Position numbers and translations under genes: made by a program. From Iningainema tapete BLCC-T55 (lineage in GTDB: Bacteria > Cyanobacteriota > Cyanobacteriia > Cyanobacteriales > Nostocaceae): DNA of 64,000 nt. The notes beneath the pieces were generated by a model, which was not told the origin of the DNA, did no database searches, and saw nothing but the letters and a program-made list of their open reading frames with translations. Location: NCBI RefSeq assembly GCF_014698965.1, contig NZ_JACXAE010000118.1:124001-188000 (forward strand). The letters are read 5' to 3'. Below, piece after piece: positions 32,644 through 41,603 of this stretch (position 1 is the stretch's first letter; every line of letters starts with the position of its first letter).

Positions 32644-33258
32644 TTACTTGCTAAGATACCTCGACTTTACGCGCAGAATTTCTGGTGTAGTTAAGGCAAA
32701 ACTGTGACGCAATTGAAAAGTACTCAGTCGTTCTATAACTTTTGGATGCAAATAAGATTGTACTAAATTAGGGAGACGGAAAGTGAGGTAATCTAAAGCT
32801 ACAGCTAATTGCAGGCTGGCTAAATCAGGGGCTTCTTTGGCAGAAAAATTTGGTAAATCATACTCTGAAAGAGTATTTAATGCTTGTTTTAGAACTTGCT
32901 CTGTTCTGGCAATAAAAGGATGTGGGGTAATGTTTTCTGGGGAATAACGTGTCAAACTGACATGACGAAACGCGGTTTCTATGAGCATTTTACCCAAAGC
33001 AAAACGCTGATATTCTAGTAATGTGTGCCTTGTTGAATTAGATGTCAAGTAGGTAGCAATGATACTGCTTTCATATAACACATCTCCATTATCTAATTGT
33101 AAAACCGGAACAGTTGAAAATGGATTTATAGCCAACAAATTTGTTGGCATTTCCCAAGGGTCAACCCAAATCAATTCTATTTCTTTAATGTTGTATTCTA
33201 GCGCACAAATCAAAATTAAGCGTGCGAATGGGGAAGTATCGTTTAAATAAAGCTTCAT
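32644..33258 (-). CDS. Glutathione S-transferase-like protein
   Basis: From MKLYLNDTSPFARLILICAL at 33258 (overlapping the MFS stop as ATGA) the product has 204 residues. The thioredoxin-like half shows SPFARLI in place of the active-site loop, NPFSTVPVLQLDNGDVLYES with the cis-Pro and the Glu-Ser pair, and a helical C-terminal half (ALDYLTFRLP). It fits the GST superfamily, perhaps without classical activity. It closes the FAD-MFS-GST operon, so a role in handling the compound made or moved by that operon is plausible. Confidence 0.75.
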   Translation of the reverse strand: MKLYLNDTSPFARLILICALEYNIKEIELIWVDPWEMPTNLLAINPFSTVPVLQLDNGDVLYESSIIATYLTSNSTRHTLLEYQRFALGKMLIETAFRHVSLTRYSPENITPHPFIARTEQVLKQALNTLSEYDLPNFSAKEAPDLASLQLAVALDYLTFRLPNLVQSYLHPKVIERLSTFQLRHSFALTTPEILRVKSRYLSK

Positions 33259-34493
33259 GTGTTCTGCTTCAATTGTGGGGAATCCTCGGGATGAGTAGCC
33301 ATTATGCATAAAATTGAAATCACTAAAGCTGTAGCACTGATGGCATATAAGGGTAAATAAGAATCGGCATGACTAATTAACAACGCCATGCAGAACCCAC
33401 CAAAGGCTTGAGTTAAGGCAAATGAAAAAGTCATAGTACTCCATACAAAACGATGTTGCTTGGCTCCAACTAGTTCTAGGGCGTACATTGAGACTAAAGT
33501 TACAATCCCTGGTGTGAACATCCCCACCAAGAACGCAGAAAAATGTAATACCCACAAGGTAGTAGTTATCAAAGGTAACGCCACACCAAAAGCTTTCAGG
33601 GCAAAACAGACTAATAGACTTCGCCGAAATCCCCAGCGATCGCCCAATATACCAGTTAACAACGGACCAAGAGCTGCACCAATGCCAAATAATGACCAAG
33701 ACACACCACCCACCGCCAGAGAAAACCCTAACTCCCGCACCATAAAGTCCACCCAAAATAATGTGTGCGGCAAAAAACCAACTGCGTTAAATGCGTATGC
33801 TATCAATAAATACCACATACTATGATTTCGCCACAAGTTGACTGCTGTGTCACCCATGTGCGAATGATTGACATAAGTAGATACAGTCGATTCAACAGAT
33901 ATATCTGCCCAAGTCTTCCATGTCATGAAACTTAACAAACTGCAAGAAATACCCATTGTCAACCACGCAAAAACGACGTTAATATTCACCATCAAAGGAA
34001 TCAGCAAGCCAGAAGCAGCCGCACCCAGTCCAATACCTGAAAAAATCACTCCTGCAACACGTCCCCGTTGAGCGGTGGGTACGTGCGGCAAAATCATCGG
34101 TGCAGCTAAAACCATCAAGATTGCTCCACCAAAACCCGCCAAAAATCTCCAACCATAAAACCATAGAAAACTCATGTTTGGGAATGAGCAAGCAAGGTAG
34201 CTTAGAGAACATAACACCATGCCACATCCCACTAAAATCGTGTTACTGATTCTTTTGATGACACGTTGAATGAATATTGGTCCGAGTAAATAACCGATTA
34301 AGGTAGCTACACCCAGTTGAGCTGCATCTTCCTTGGAGAACCAGTTAGCTTGAATCAGTGCGGGCATCAATGTGATATAGGCAAAACGCCCAATACCATT
34401 GCCAATAAAAGTCGCAGCTAACCCAGCCAGCCAGAAACCAGGTTTATATAGTGTTATAAACTTTTGATCTTCTCTGATTCTGAATAGGAGCAT
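33255..34493 (-). CDS. MFS transporter, YbfB/YjiJ type
   Basis: A product of 412 residues with twelve hydrophobic segments. FIGNGIGRFAYITLMPALI near the start is the GRFAY signature of the YbfB/YjiJ group of major facilitator proteins; GWRFLAGFGGAILMVLAAPM and GIGAALGPLLTGILGDRWGF carry the usual loop motifs. The frame overlaps the end of the FAD gene by 50 bases; the next internal starts fall within the first transmembrane segment. It is probably an exporter in the inner membrane. The substrate is unknown. Confidence 0.85.
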   Translation of the reverse strand: MLLFRIREDQKFITLYKPGFWLAGLAATFIGNGIGRFAYITLMPALIQANWFSKEDAAQLGVATLIGYLLGPIFIQRVIKRISNTILVGCGMVLCSLSYLACSFPNMSFLWFYGWRFLAGFGGAILMVLAAPMILPHVPTAQRGRVAGVIFSGIGLGAAASGLLIPLMVNINVVFAWLTMGISCSLLSFMTWKTWADISVESTVSTYVNHSHMGDTAVNLWRNHSMWYLLIAYAFNAVGFLPHTLFWVDFMVRELGFSLAVGGVSWSLFGIGAALGPLLTGILGDRWGFRRSLLVCFALKAFGVALPLITTTLWVLHFSAFLVGMFTPGIVTLVSMYALELVGAKQHRFVWSTMTFSFALTQAFGGFCMALLISHADSYLPLYAISATALVISILCIMATHPEDSPQLKQNT

Positions 34494-36288
34494 ATTTTGC
34501 GTTGATTTGATTTACCAAAGATTGCACAACTCTATCTGCATCAAGTAATGCAGTTGAGTTAACAAAAGGTCGTGGCAAAATAAAGGTGTAAAACTTGGGT
34601 CCCTCGGTAGGTGTTCCTAATACCCAAAAGTTTTTGTAAACATCACCTTCTCTGCTAATTAAATTAAAATCTTGTGAAATATCTAAACCATTGGGATGGA
34701 ATCGATTATTAAAAAATGGACGAGCCAAACCATCTGCTATAAGCTGTTGCAGTAAGAGATTTGAGCTTTCTTGAGGGAGAGGCATGGCAATGCGTGAACG
34801 AATAAAAACCTCAGCTTCAACAGTCTCAAACTGACCAGTAATTACAAATAGATTACTTTTTTTGTCAAACCTCCATTGAGGGTTTGGTCCCAGATCCATT
34901 TTTAAGATACCGGCTTTTTTTAATGCCAGCATTTCCTCAATTCTGACTTTTGGAGGACCTACAGCCAAGCGATTCATCACAGGAATAAATGAGGATAAAA
35001 GCCAGCGATGGCTGCTTTCTGTTAGTCCAGCAAAATCAATAGCATATCTGAGATTGTCCCTTAAGTCTCTCAAAACATCACAGGCAGCTTTTAGAGGATT
35101 TGAGACATTACCTTCACTAGCATTCCTGACATCTTCATCTAAATAATTATCGAGCCATTCATTAAAACAATTTTTTGATTCTAGGGCATAATCCGGTATT
35201 GGATTTACCAATTTTTCCCAATTAAATTGATGCCAGGGTGGAATAAAATTAAAAATTAAAGATTTACGTTGATCCTCTTTTGCAGTTAAATACGCCTGAG
35301 CAAATTTACTAGCTGCAATGTATCCATGATGTTTTTTAATATAAGTTTTACTATAAATAAACTCCAGATCACTTAATAATAACGGCAGAAGATGCTCAGT
35401 AAAATCTATTTTTTGATACTTTTCTTTCAGTTCACTAATTGCTTTACGTGTGAGAAAATTAGCTTTATATTGTTCCCGGACTTCTTTTTCATTGCTGGCT
35501 CTGGCAGATAAGGGTAATCCCGAACGAGAAAAGGCGATTATTTTTGGTTCTTTTTGTGATGCTTGATAGCAAATAACCCCTTCTTGATTGCGGATGAATT
35601 TTCCTCCCCGACCTACTGTTAGCATAGATAAAATATCGCATGTTGATAATCCCAAACCTTCCAGTGCTACCGTTTCGTGGGATTGAATACCTGATGTCGA
35701 TAGGTGGAGAGGATAAGCAGAGAATAGACGACGGTTTTCTTCATCCTTTTTCAAGATTTCATGTTCATGTCCTGTCGTTAAAAAAACATAGTTTTGGTGG
35801 TATATTTCACCATTTTCTGTCTTAATACACCATCTGGTAAGGGAAGAATAAGCAGAAATAACACGCTGTGAAACCGTTGTAATATTTAGTGTTTCAGATG
35901 CAAGTTCGCATAAATAATGAAAGCCCCATTGTAGGTATTCACCTAATAGCTTTCTGGGATAATAGCCATTGGGATCATGGGATGAGGAAGTATGGTCACA
36001 AAGCCATTCATAAAAAGAAGGACCCTCCAAAATTAAGCCTGAACCTTGAACTGTATGGTCTAAAAAAATAGTTATTTGACTGGCGATAGTATTAACCAGC
36101 AAATGCTCTGGTTGGTCAGTAAAATGACAACCCGCGCCCAAAGGATTGGGATCAAAAATATTGATATTCACGTTAACATCGGGTGGAAATTGTTTTGCTC
36201 TGGCAAATACAACAATCCGCTCCAGAATGCTTAAACCCCTGGGTCCCATACCAATAATTGCAATGTTAACTGCACTCTGTTTTATCAT
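34444..36288 (-). CDS. FAD/NAD(P)-binding oxidoreductase (NAD_binding_9 type)
   Basis: A product of 614 residues. NIAIIGMGPRGLSILERIVV at about 8-27 is a Rossmann dinucleotide-binding loop of the GxGxxG type with GPRG, as in the FAD-NAD(P)-binding family PF13454. NIFDPNPLGAGCHFTDQPEH, VNTIASQITIFLD and YVFLTTGHE are further family blocks, and a second loop, VALEGLGLSTCDILSMLTVG, lies near residue 205. Such proteins occur in oxidoreductases of peptide and amino-acid metabolism. It is first in an operon with the MFS and GST genes. The substrate is unknown. Confidence 0.82.
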   Translation of the reverse strand: MIKQSAVNIAIIGMGPRGLSILERIVVFARAKQFPPDVNVNINIFDPNPLGAGCHFTDQPEHLLVNTIASQITIFLDHTVQGSGLILEGPSFYEWLCDHTSSSHDPNGYYPRKLLGEYLQWGFHYLCELASETLNITTVSQRVISAYSSLTRWCIKTENGEIYHQNYVFLTTGHEHEILKKDEENRRLFSAYPLHLSTSGIQSHETVALEGLGLSTCDILSMLTVGRGGKFIRNQEGVICYQASQKEPKIIAFSRSGLPLSARASNEKEVREQYKANFLTRKAISELKEKYQKIDFTEHLLPLLLSDLEFIYSKTYIKKHHGYIAASKFAQAYLTAKEDQRKSLIFNFIPPWHQFNWEKLVNPIPDYALESKNCFNEWLDNYLDEDVRNASEGNVSNPLKAACDVLRDLRDNLRYAIDFAGLTESSHRWLLSSFIPVMNRLAVGPPKVRIEEMLALKKAGILKMDLGPNPQWRFDKKSNLFVITGQFETVEAEVFIRSRIAMPLPQESSNLLLQQLIADGLARPFFNNRFHPNGLDISQDFNLISREGDVYKNFWVLGTPTEGPKFYTFILPRPFVNSTALLDADRVVQSLVNQINAKYAPIQNQRRSKVYNTI

Positions 36289-36540
36289 TGACTAAACTCA
36301 AATACAAAATTTGTTTGCTTATTTATAAATTTTTACCTAATTGTATTAGGCAGAAAATATTGCCAAAATCTTTGCCAATCGGCACAAAATCCCACTAAAT
36401 GGGAAGAGCCGAACAATATCTTCCTTATCCTCAAATGTGAAAGTTTTTTAGAACTCCCTGAATCTTATATTTACCAAAAATCAGGGGTTAGGCTAGGGCA
36501 AGTATACTTATTTTTTTTGAATAAATAAAAATATTAATTA
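36289..36540. other. Divergent intergenic region upstream of the csm operon
   Basis: Between the minus-strand FAD gene and the shared promoter element. No ORF is supported. It is AT-rich, with a weak CCCTGA/TCAGGG pair at 36456-36486. It must contain the promoter of the FAD operon. Confidence 0.5.
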
Positions 36541-36605
36541 AGTATTTTCCACATGTACTACATATAATAGTTATGGCTATAAAGTTATATATAGCTTTTT
36601 TTAGT
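36541..36605 (+). promoter_or_regulatory. Upstream element shared with the PAS/kinase operon (copy 2)
   Basis: Matches the minus strand of 32498-32562 at about 60 of 65 positions. TATAAT occurs at 36563-36568 and the dyad GGCTATA/TATAGCT just downstream. The element ends 43 bases before the cas10 start. Traces of similarity (ACAAGTTT near the start codon) continue beyond it in both copies. Confidence 0.7.
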
Positions 36606-36648
36606 AAATATGTAGTGAAAATAGAGTTATCAAACAAGTTTCTGTTTC

Positions 36649-38895
36649 ATGAGCAACCCAACACCCGCATCTGATGCCGCCTTGCGAGTTTCTCAACAAG
36701 CTGTTACCCTACTCACAAAGTGGGCTGCTCCAGATTTAGCCAATAAATGCCCTCCTTTAAATGAGGAGGCTTTGTGGTTGAATGATTTCCATCCAAAACC
36801 ATTAAAGTTACTTTTTTCATCTGTATGGTTATATAGCCATACAGATATGATTGGTCATTACTGGAAACCTAAGTCTATTCTAGACAGAGAACCAATCATT
36901 CCCTACCCCCAAGCACAAAAACCAGCACCGGAAGATTTCAACTCACTCAAACAAGAAATCCGCTCAGCTATAGAATCTTTGCACAAAGACGATTGGCAAA
37001 ATCTTTCTCTATTAACTCTGATTTTAGAAAAATTCGGCTCTTTTATAAGCGTTGACGAAGCTGATGTGGCACTAGTAGATATAGTAAAGACTACCGCTGC
37101 GATCGCAGCTGCTACCAATCATACTCCAACTACCGAACTAAGTCTAATCGCCGGCGATTTATCTGGTATTCAAAAATTTATTTACACCATATCTTCTGAT
37201 GGAGCGCTCAAATCTCTACGGGCACGCAGCTTCTACCTAGAGTTAGTCACAGAAGAAGTAGTGCAACAACTGCTGACAGCGTTACAGCTTCCTCGCACCA
37301 ACGTAATTTATGCAGGGGGTGGCAACTTATATATATTAGCGGGAGCAGAGAATACAAAAGAAATTGTTGAGCAAGTGCGTCAGCAATTTAATGAATGGCT
37401 TCTAGATGAATTTCAAGGCAAAGTCTTTCTCGCCCTTGATTGTTTACCATTTCCCCTTGCAGATGCTACAGAAGCATTTGCTCAACATTGGTCAAATGTT
37501 ACCCAGAAGCTAGCTAACCAAAAATCTCGTAAGTTTGCCGAACAGATTACCAGTACTCAGTTTATCAAACAACGGCACAGTTATGAACCCTGCCGCGTCT
37601 GTCACAGAGATGATGAGGAATTAGAAAAGTTGAATTCAAAAGAACCAGATTCTGTGCTTGCTTGTAAAACTTGTCGCAGTATGTTTGAATTGGGAGGGCA
37701 ACTGTTGCAAGTTGAAGCGATTGTGCGATCGCCACGACAATTTATACCAGGAGCATTGCATACACTGCCGTTTAAACTACCTACTACCAACATATACTAC
37801 CATCTATTTCGCAACTGGAAACAAATCGATACCGAAGCTGACACAGTTTTACTTGTCAACGATTGGACATTAGAACATTACAAATTTCGGCATTTTCCTC
37901 AAGCTGTTCCCTTATTATTAGGAAACTACGGTAAACCGACAAAAGAACCAGAAGAAAATAGCTTTATGCGGGCAAACGAAATGGCGCAACAAGCCCAAGG
38001 AATTAAGAGAGTAGGCTATTTGCGGATGGATGTAGATAGACTGGGACAAATTTTTGCCAAAGGATTGAGAGAAAAACAAACATTACCAAGATTAGCTGGG
38101 CTATCTCGGCAAATGAGTTATTTTTTCAAGGTTTACTTGAAAAGCGTAGCAGAAAACCCTGGGGAAAATTTACCACAAAATCTGGTAGGCGATTGCCCAA
38201 GGGGCAGTGCCGGAGGCAATCGCACTTCAACTCAGGAATCGCGAAATTTACTATTTATCTATGCTGGTGGTGATGACTTATTCGTGAGTGGCGCATGGAA
38301 TGAAGTCGTTGAATTTGCCTTTGATGTTTACCAGTGCTTTCGCGCCTACACTGGGGATAATCCAGACATTACCTTATCGGGAGGAATTAGCATAGCAGAT
38401 GCCAAATATCCCCTTTACCAAGCTGCTCAGGAATCAGGAGAAGCGGAAGACGCTGCGAAAGGAAACGGTAGAGACAGTTTAAGCTTGTTTGGACAAGTTT
38501 TCAAGTGGGATGAATGGTTAGGTACTGCCACTACTAGTTGTGAGCATCATCACCTCAAAGAAAAAATGCCCAAGTTATTGGGTGTATTACCATTTGTCAA
38601 GAGATTAGAAAAGCAGAATATAGGCATTAATTATGCTCGTAGCTTTGTCCGAAATCTACTGATTACGGCACAAATTCAAGAACAAGCATTAAAGAAATTT
38701 GCCGATAAAAAAACTCCAGAAGCTTTGGATACTCGTTACTATTTGCATTTACCAAAGATAGCTTATACTCTAGCAAGATTGCCAAACAAGGTACGGAATG
38801 ATAGTGATTTTCGCACTTCTTTGAAAAGTCCATATAATGCACCGTACTTTCGAGCGATCGCTACCTGGATAGAAATACTCAACCGTGAAGTATGA
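36649..38895 (+). CDS. cas10: Type III-A CRISPR effector Cas10/Csm1
   Basis: A product of 748 residues. SLIAGDLSGIQKFIYTISS at about 165-183 opens the first palm-like domain. CRVC and CKTC at about 322-347 form the zinc ribbon. YAGGDDLFVSG at 538-548 holds the GGDD active site (540-543) that in the family makes cyclic oligoadenylates when target RNA binds. GDNPDITLSGGISIADAKYP and AKGNGRDSLSLFG are typical Csm1 blocks. The N-terminal 130 residues show no HD motif, so DNase activity is not expected. Residues 514-525 are encoded by a repeat inserted in frame just before GGDD. It starts the csm operon and overlaps csm2 as ATGA. Confidence 0.92.
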   Translation: MSNPTPASDAALRVSQQAVTLLTKWAAPDLANKCPPLNEEALWLNDFHPKPLKLLFSSVWLYSHTDMIGHYWKPKSILDREPIIPYPQAQKPAPEDFNSLKQEIRSAIESLHKDDWQNLSLLTLILEKFGSFISVDEADVALVDIVKTTAAIAAATNHTPTTELSLIAGDLSGIQKFIYTISSDGALKSLRARSFYLELVTEEVVQQLLTALQLPRTNVIYAGGGNLYILAGAENTKEIVEQVRQQFNEWLLDEFQGKVFLALDCLPFPLADATEAFAQHWSNVTQKLANQKSRKFAEQITSTQFIKQRHSYEPCRVCHRDDEELEKLNSKEPDSVLACKTCRSMFELGGQLLQVEAIVRSPRQFIPGALHTLPFKLPTTNIYYHLFRNWKQIDTEADTVLLVNDWTLEHYKFRHFPQAVPLLLGNYGKPTKEPEENSFMRANEMAQQAQGIKRVGYLRMDVDRLGQIFAKGLREKQTLPRLAGLSRQMSYFFKVYLKSVAENPGENLPQNLVGDCPRGSAGGNRTSTQESRNLLFIYAGGDDLFVSGAWNEVVEFAFDVYQCFRAYTGDNPDITLSGGISIADAKYPLYQAAQESGEAEDAAKGNGRDSLSLFGQVFKWDEWLGTATTSCEHHHLKEKMPKLLGVLPFVKRLEKQNIGINYARSFVRNLLITAQIQEQALKKFADKKTPEALDTRYYLHLPKIAYTLARLPNKVRNDSDFRTSLKSPYNAPYFRAIATWIEILNREV
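38188..38222. repeat. Cyanobacterial repeat inserted in frame in cas10
   Basis: GGCGATTGCCCAAGGGG ... GCCGGAGGCAATCGC is an imperfect palindrome of the type often seen between Nostoc genes. It encodes VGDCPRGSAGGNR in a loop about fifteen residues before the GGDD motif. Confidence 0.7.
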
Positions 38896-39365
38896 CAGAA
38901 CTAAACAAACCAAAGCCACCTATACAAATTATAAATCAAAAGCAATCAATTCCACCACCCAGTCAGCAAAAAGATATTGTTGATGAAATTGTGAAAACTA
39001 TTACGGAACTAAAGGATGGCTTAAAAGCTTATCCTATTAGGGTTCTAGTTAAACATGCCGAAGAATTTGGTCCTTATCTCAAACGACAAAGATTAGAAAC
39101 CAATCAAATTCGTAAATTCCTAGATGCGGTGAATAGGCTAAAAGCAGAATTAGCCGAGAAAGGAGATTTCGCGAAAATTGAAACAGAAGTCGTTTTACTC
39201 AAACCCAAATTAGCCTACGCTGCTGCGAGACAAAAAGCAGCTAAACCCTTGGGAGAAGTTATATCAACTGCGATTGACAAAGTATATAGTGTAGAAGACT
39301 TTGAGCGGCTAGTCCAATTTATTGAATCAATTATTGCCTATCACAAAGCCGAAGGCGGAAAATAA
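38892..39365 (+). CDS. csm2: Csm2, type III-A small subunit
   Basis: A product of 157 residues, mostly helical and basic. IRVLVKHAEEFGPYLKRQRL, ETNQIRKFLDAVNRLKAE and LKPKLAYAAARQK follow the Csm2 pattern; the protein forms the inner helical filament of the effector along the crRNA. A disordered, Pro-rich start (ELNKPKPPIQIINQKQSIPP) is longer than usual. Its presence identifies the operon as III-A rather than III-B. It is coupled to cas10 by a four-base overlap. Confidence 0.88.
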   Translation: MTELNKPKPPIQIINQKQSIPPPSQQKDIVDEIVKTITELKDGLKAYPIRVLVKHAEEFGPYLKRQRLETNQIRKFLDAVNRLKAELAEKGDFAKIETEVVLLKPKLAYAAARQKAAKPLGEVISTAIDKVYSVEDFERLVQFIESIIAYHKAEGGK

Positions 39366-39372
39366 CACCGTT

Positions 39373-39402
39373 CGTAGAGACGCTCCGGCGGAGCGTCTCT
39401 AC
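39373..39402. repeat. Palindromic repeat of the GTAGAGACG family between csm2 and csm3
   Basis: CGTAGAGACGCTCC and GGAGCGTCTCTAC form a long stem, seven bases after the csm2 stop. A stretch of ATCCAAAATTC-type text follows. It could attenuate or stabilise the csm transcript. Confidence 0.9.
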
Positions 39403-39432
39403 AATCCAAAATTCAAAATCCAAAATCCTTAT

Positions 39433-40434
39433 ATGCCAGCATCAACAGCAAATAAACCCTTACTTGGAAAAATTCGCCTCACCAGTCACATAAAAGTAGA
39501 AACAGGATTGCATATTGGCGGTGGAGGTGAGAATCTAGATATTGGTGGACTAGATAAACCTGTAATTCGCGATCCACTGACACAATATCCTTACCTACCT
39601 GGTTCATCAATAAAAGGCAAACTGCGCTCAATTTTGGAAAGATTGTTAAACAAACCCCTGAATCGAGCCGGAGGAAGTAACACTTTTCGTTATGAAAGTG
39701 ATGATTTAGCAGATGGTTTCACCGAAATTGACGCATTGATTATTCCCTATCAAGGAGCGCGTACCTGCCCAATTAGCCGTGTTTTCGGTTCTACAGGAGG
39801 TTCCCAATTTTGGATGGCGATTGATACTGCAAGAACAGAAGAACTATTTGACGAAAATAGTCCAACGCGCATAATCCAATCACAAAATTGTACCAAAATT
39901 ACTCGCGGACGTAACGCTCCAGCACGTCTAATCATCCGGGATTGTCACTTGCTTCCAGATTCAGCGGAACAATTGAAGAGAATTGACACCGGATTATATA
40001 TGACTGAGTGGAAATTCGAGAATGGGATTGACAGAGTAACAGCAGCAGCAAACCCCAGACAATTAGAACGTGTACCAGCAGGAGCAAAATTCCAGTTTGA
40101 ATTAGTCTATACTGTTGAAGATGCTGAACAAGCGATTGAAGACTTGCAGAACATTGCGATCGCACTTGCTATTTTAGAAGATGACGCACTTGGTGGGCAT
40201 GGCTCCAGAGGTTACGGCAAAGTCAAATTTCTCAACTTCGAGTTTTCCTACCGTAACTTAGAGCAATATCGCCAAATTACTAACACTCCTGTTGGCGCAT
40301 CCGGTTTACAACCCATTGCACCCGTTGCTGACATACAAGCACTGTTAGATAACTTTGGGCGTTTGCGTGATGATATCAAACGACGGTTACAACCACCGAA
40401 TGGATATTTAGAACCACAGATGCACACAGATTAA
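39433..40434 (+). CDS. csm3: Csm3, Cas7-family backbone RNase
   Basis: From MPASTANKPLLGKIRLTSHI at 39433 the product has 333 residues. The frame is open back to 39322 but that part translates the upstream palindrome. GLHIGGGGENLDIGGLDKPV with Asp41 matches the catalytic loop of Csm3, which cuts target RNA every six bases. LPGSSIKGKLRSILERL, then DDALGGHGSRGYGKVKF with the glycine-rich loop, are RAMP hallmarks. The last residues, EPQMHTD, come from a repeat (40413-40475), so the C-terminus is altered. Confidence 0.9.
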   Translation: MPASTANKPLLGKIRLTSHIKVETGLHIGGGGENLDIGGLDKPVIRDPLTQYPYLPGSSIKGKLRSILERLLNKPLNRAGGSNTFRYESDDLADGFTEIDALIIPYQGARTCPISRVFGSTGGSQFWMAIDTARTEELFDENSPTRIIQSQNCTKITRGRNAPARLIIRDCHLLPDSAEQLKRIDTGLYMTEWKFENGIDRVTAAANPRQLERVPAGAKFQFELVYTVEDAEQAIEDLQNIAIALAILEDDALGGHGSRGYGKVKFLNFEFSYRNLEQYRQITNTPVGASGLQPIAPVADIQALLDNFGRLRDDIKRRLQPPNGYLEPQMHTD

Positions 40435-40475
40435 CACAGATAATTTATCTGTGTGCATCTGTGTTAATCTGTGGT
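40413..40475. repeat. ACCACAGAT-type inverted repeat at the csm3 3' end
   Basis: ACCACAGATGCACACAGAT and ATCTGTGTTAATCTGTGGT form the ends of a near-palindrome with rearranged middle units. The same CACAGAT/ATCTGTG wording is common in cyanobacterial intergenic repeats. It overlaps the csm3 stop codon. Confidence 0.8.
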
Positions 40476-40518
40476 TTCATTTTTCTAAATTTGAATTAAT
40501 ACAAGAGATTTTTTGAAC

Positions 40519-41595
40519 ATGAGTAGCTGGAAATTAGTTAAACTTAATTTCGGACACTCTCCTGCTCACTTTGGTGAATTAGGTATTGGTATAGAAGAAA
40601 CAAGCGAACGAGTACGCTCGGATAGTTTATTTAGCGCTTGGGTGAGTATTTATGCACGGTTACTTGGGCAAGAGGCGGTTGAATCATTGTTACAGCGTTT
40701 CCACCAATCTCCACCAGTGCGGATAAGTTCTACTTTTATATATAGAGAAGAAGCAGAACATACTATATATTATCTCCCTCGTCCCCTCAAATTTCCCATC
40801 AACTACCCCAAAGATGACTTAGAGTTTTTTAAAACTTACAAAAAGCTCAACTTCCTACCACTGGAAGTCTGGCAGCGATGGTATCAAACAGAGGGATTTG
40901 CCGAGAGCGATGCAAGAGAGTTGATTGCCGAAACTACAGGTAAATCTCAGGGACTTTTGCGCAAAGCTGGAGCTTTTGACTATAAAAATACCTTCAAAAT
41001 CGGTCAACTACCAAAAATTGCCGTCGATCGCATTACCAGAGCAACCAATCTCTATCATACAGGTTTTGTCCAATTCGAGACAGAAAAAAACCGTTCTGGT
41101 TTATACTTCTTACTCTATTTTCCCAATAGTGAGCAACAGTTAGAACACAACCTTCGTGCTGCTTTAAACTTGCTCGGTGAGGAAGGATTGGGCGGAGAAC
41201 GTTCTAGCGGTGCAGGGCGATTTGAAGTAGAGTGGTTAGAATTACCGCTCATTTGGCAAAAAGTTGTCAATTTTTCTGAGCAACCAGTTTACCACTGTTT
41301 AATTAGCTTATTTTGGGATGATGATGCGTCTAATTTAAAGCAGTTAATTACGAATGAAAGTAGTTATGACATTCAAGAAAGGGGGGGTTGGATTGCTTCT
41401 AGTGAAAGACAGCTACGACGCCAGTTTGTGCGGATGTTTGCTGAAGGTTCTGTTTTTCCCACAAATCCACAGGGTAAGCTTGCTGATGTGACGCCTAAGG
41501 GGTTTACAATACATCGTGTTTATCGTAGTGGTATTGGTTTGAGTTTGCCGATAAAGGTAAATGAACCGCCAAGACGCCAAGAGCGCCAAGGTTAA
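40519..41595 (+). CDS. csm4: Csm4, Cas5-family crRNA 5'-handle binder
   Basis: From MSSWKLVKLNFGHSPAHFGE at 40519 the product has 358 residues (an in-frame TTG two codons earlier is unlikely). The opening strand, SERVRSDSLFSAWVSIYARL and EGLGGERSSGAGRFEVEWLE are typical Csm4 blocks, the last being its Gly-rich loop. It caps the effector with Cas10 and holds the crRNA tag. The end, EPPRRQERQG, is encoded by CCGCCAAGACGCCAAGAGCG, a widespread cyanobacterial repeat, so the C-terminus has been extended or replaced. Confidence 0.88.
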   Translation: MSSWKLVKLNFGHSPAHFGELGIGIEETSERVRSDSLFSAWVSIYARLLGQEAVESLLQRFHQSPPVRISSTFIYREEAEHTIYYLPRPLKFPINYPKDDLEFFKTYKKLNFLPLEVWQRWYQTEGFAESDARELIAETTGKSQGLLRKAGAFDYKNTFKIGQLPKIAVDRITRATNLYHTGFVQFETEKNRSGLYFLLYFPNSEQQLEHNLRAALNLLGEEGLGGERSSGAGRFEVEWLELPLIWQKVVNFSEQPVYHCLISLFWDDDASNLKQLITNESSYDIQERGGWIASSERQLRRQFVRMFAEGSVFPTNPQGKLADVTPKGFTIHRVYRSGIGLSLPIKVNEPPRRQERQG

Positions 41596-41603
41596 AATTT
41601 TAT

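Noticed and set aside
32498-36605. The two 65-bp inverted copies as ends of a transposon
   Set aside because: No transposase lies between them, no target duplication was found, and their placement just upstream of two operons fits promoters better; a mobile origin is not excluded.
36649-38895. Type III-B (Cmr2) assignment for the Cas10 protein
   Set aside because: The next genes fit Csm2, Csm3, Csm4 and Csm5 and no cmr1 or cmr6 is present.
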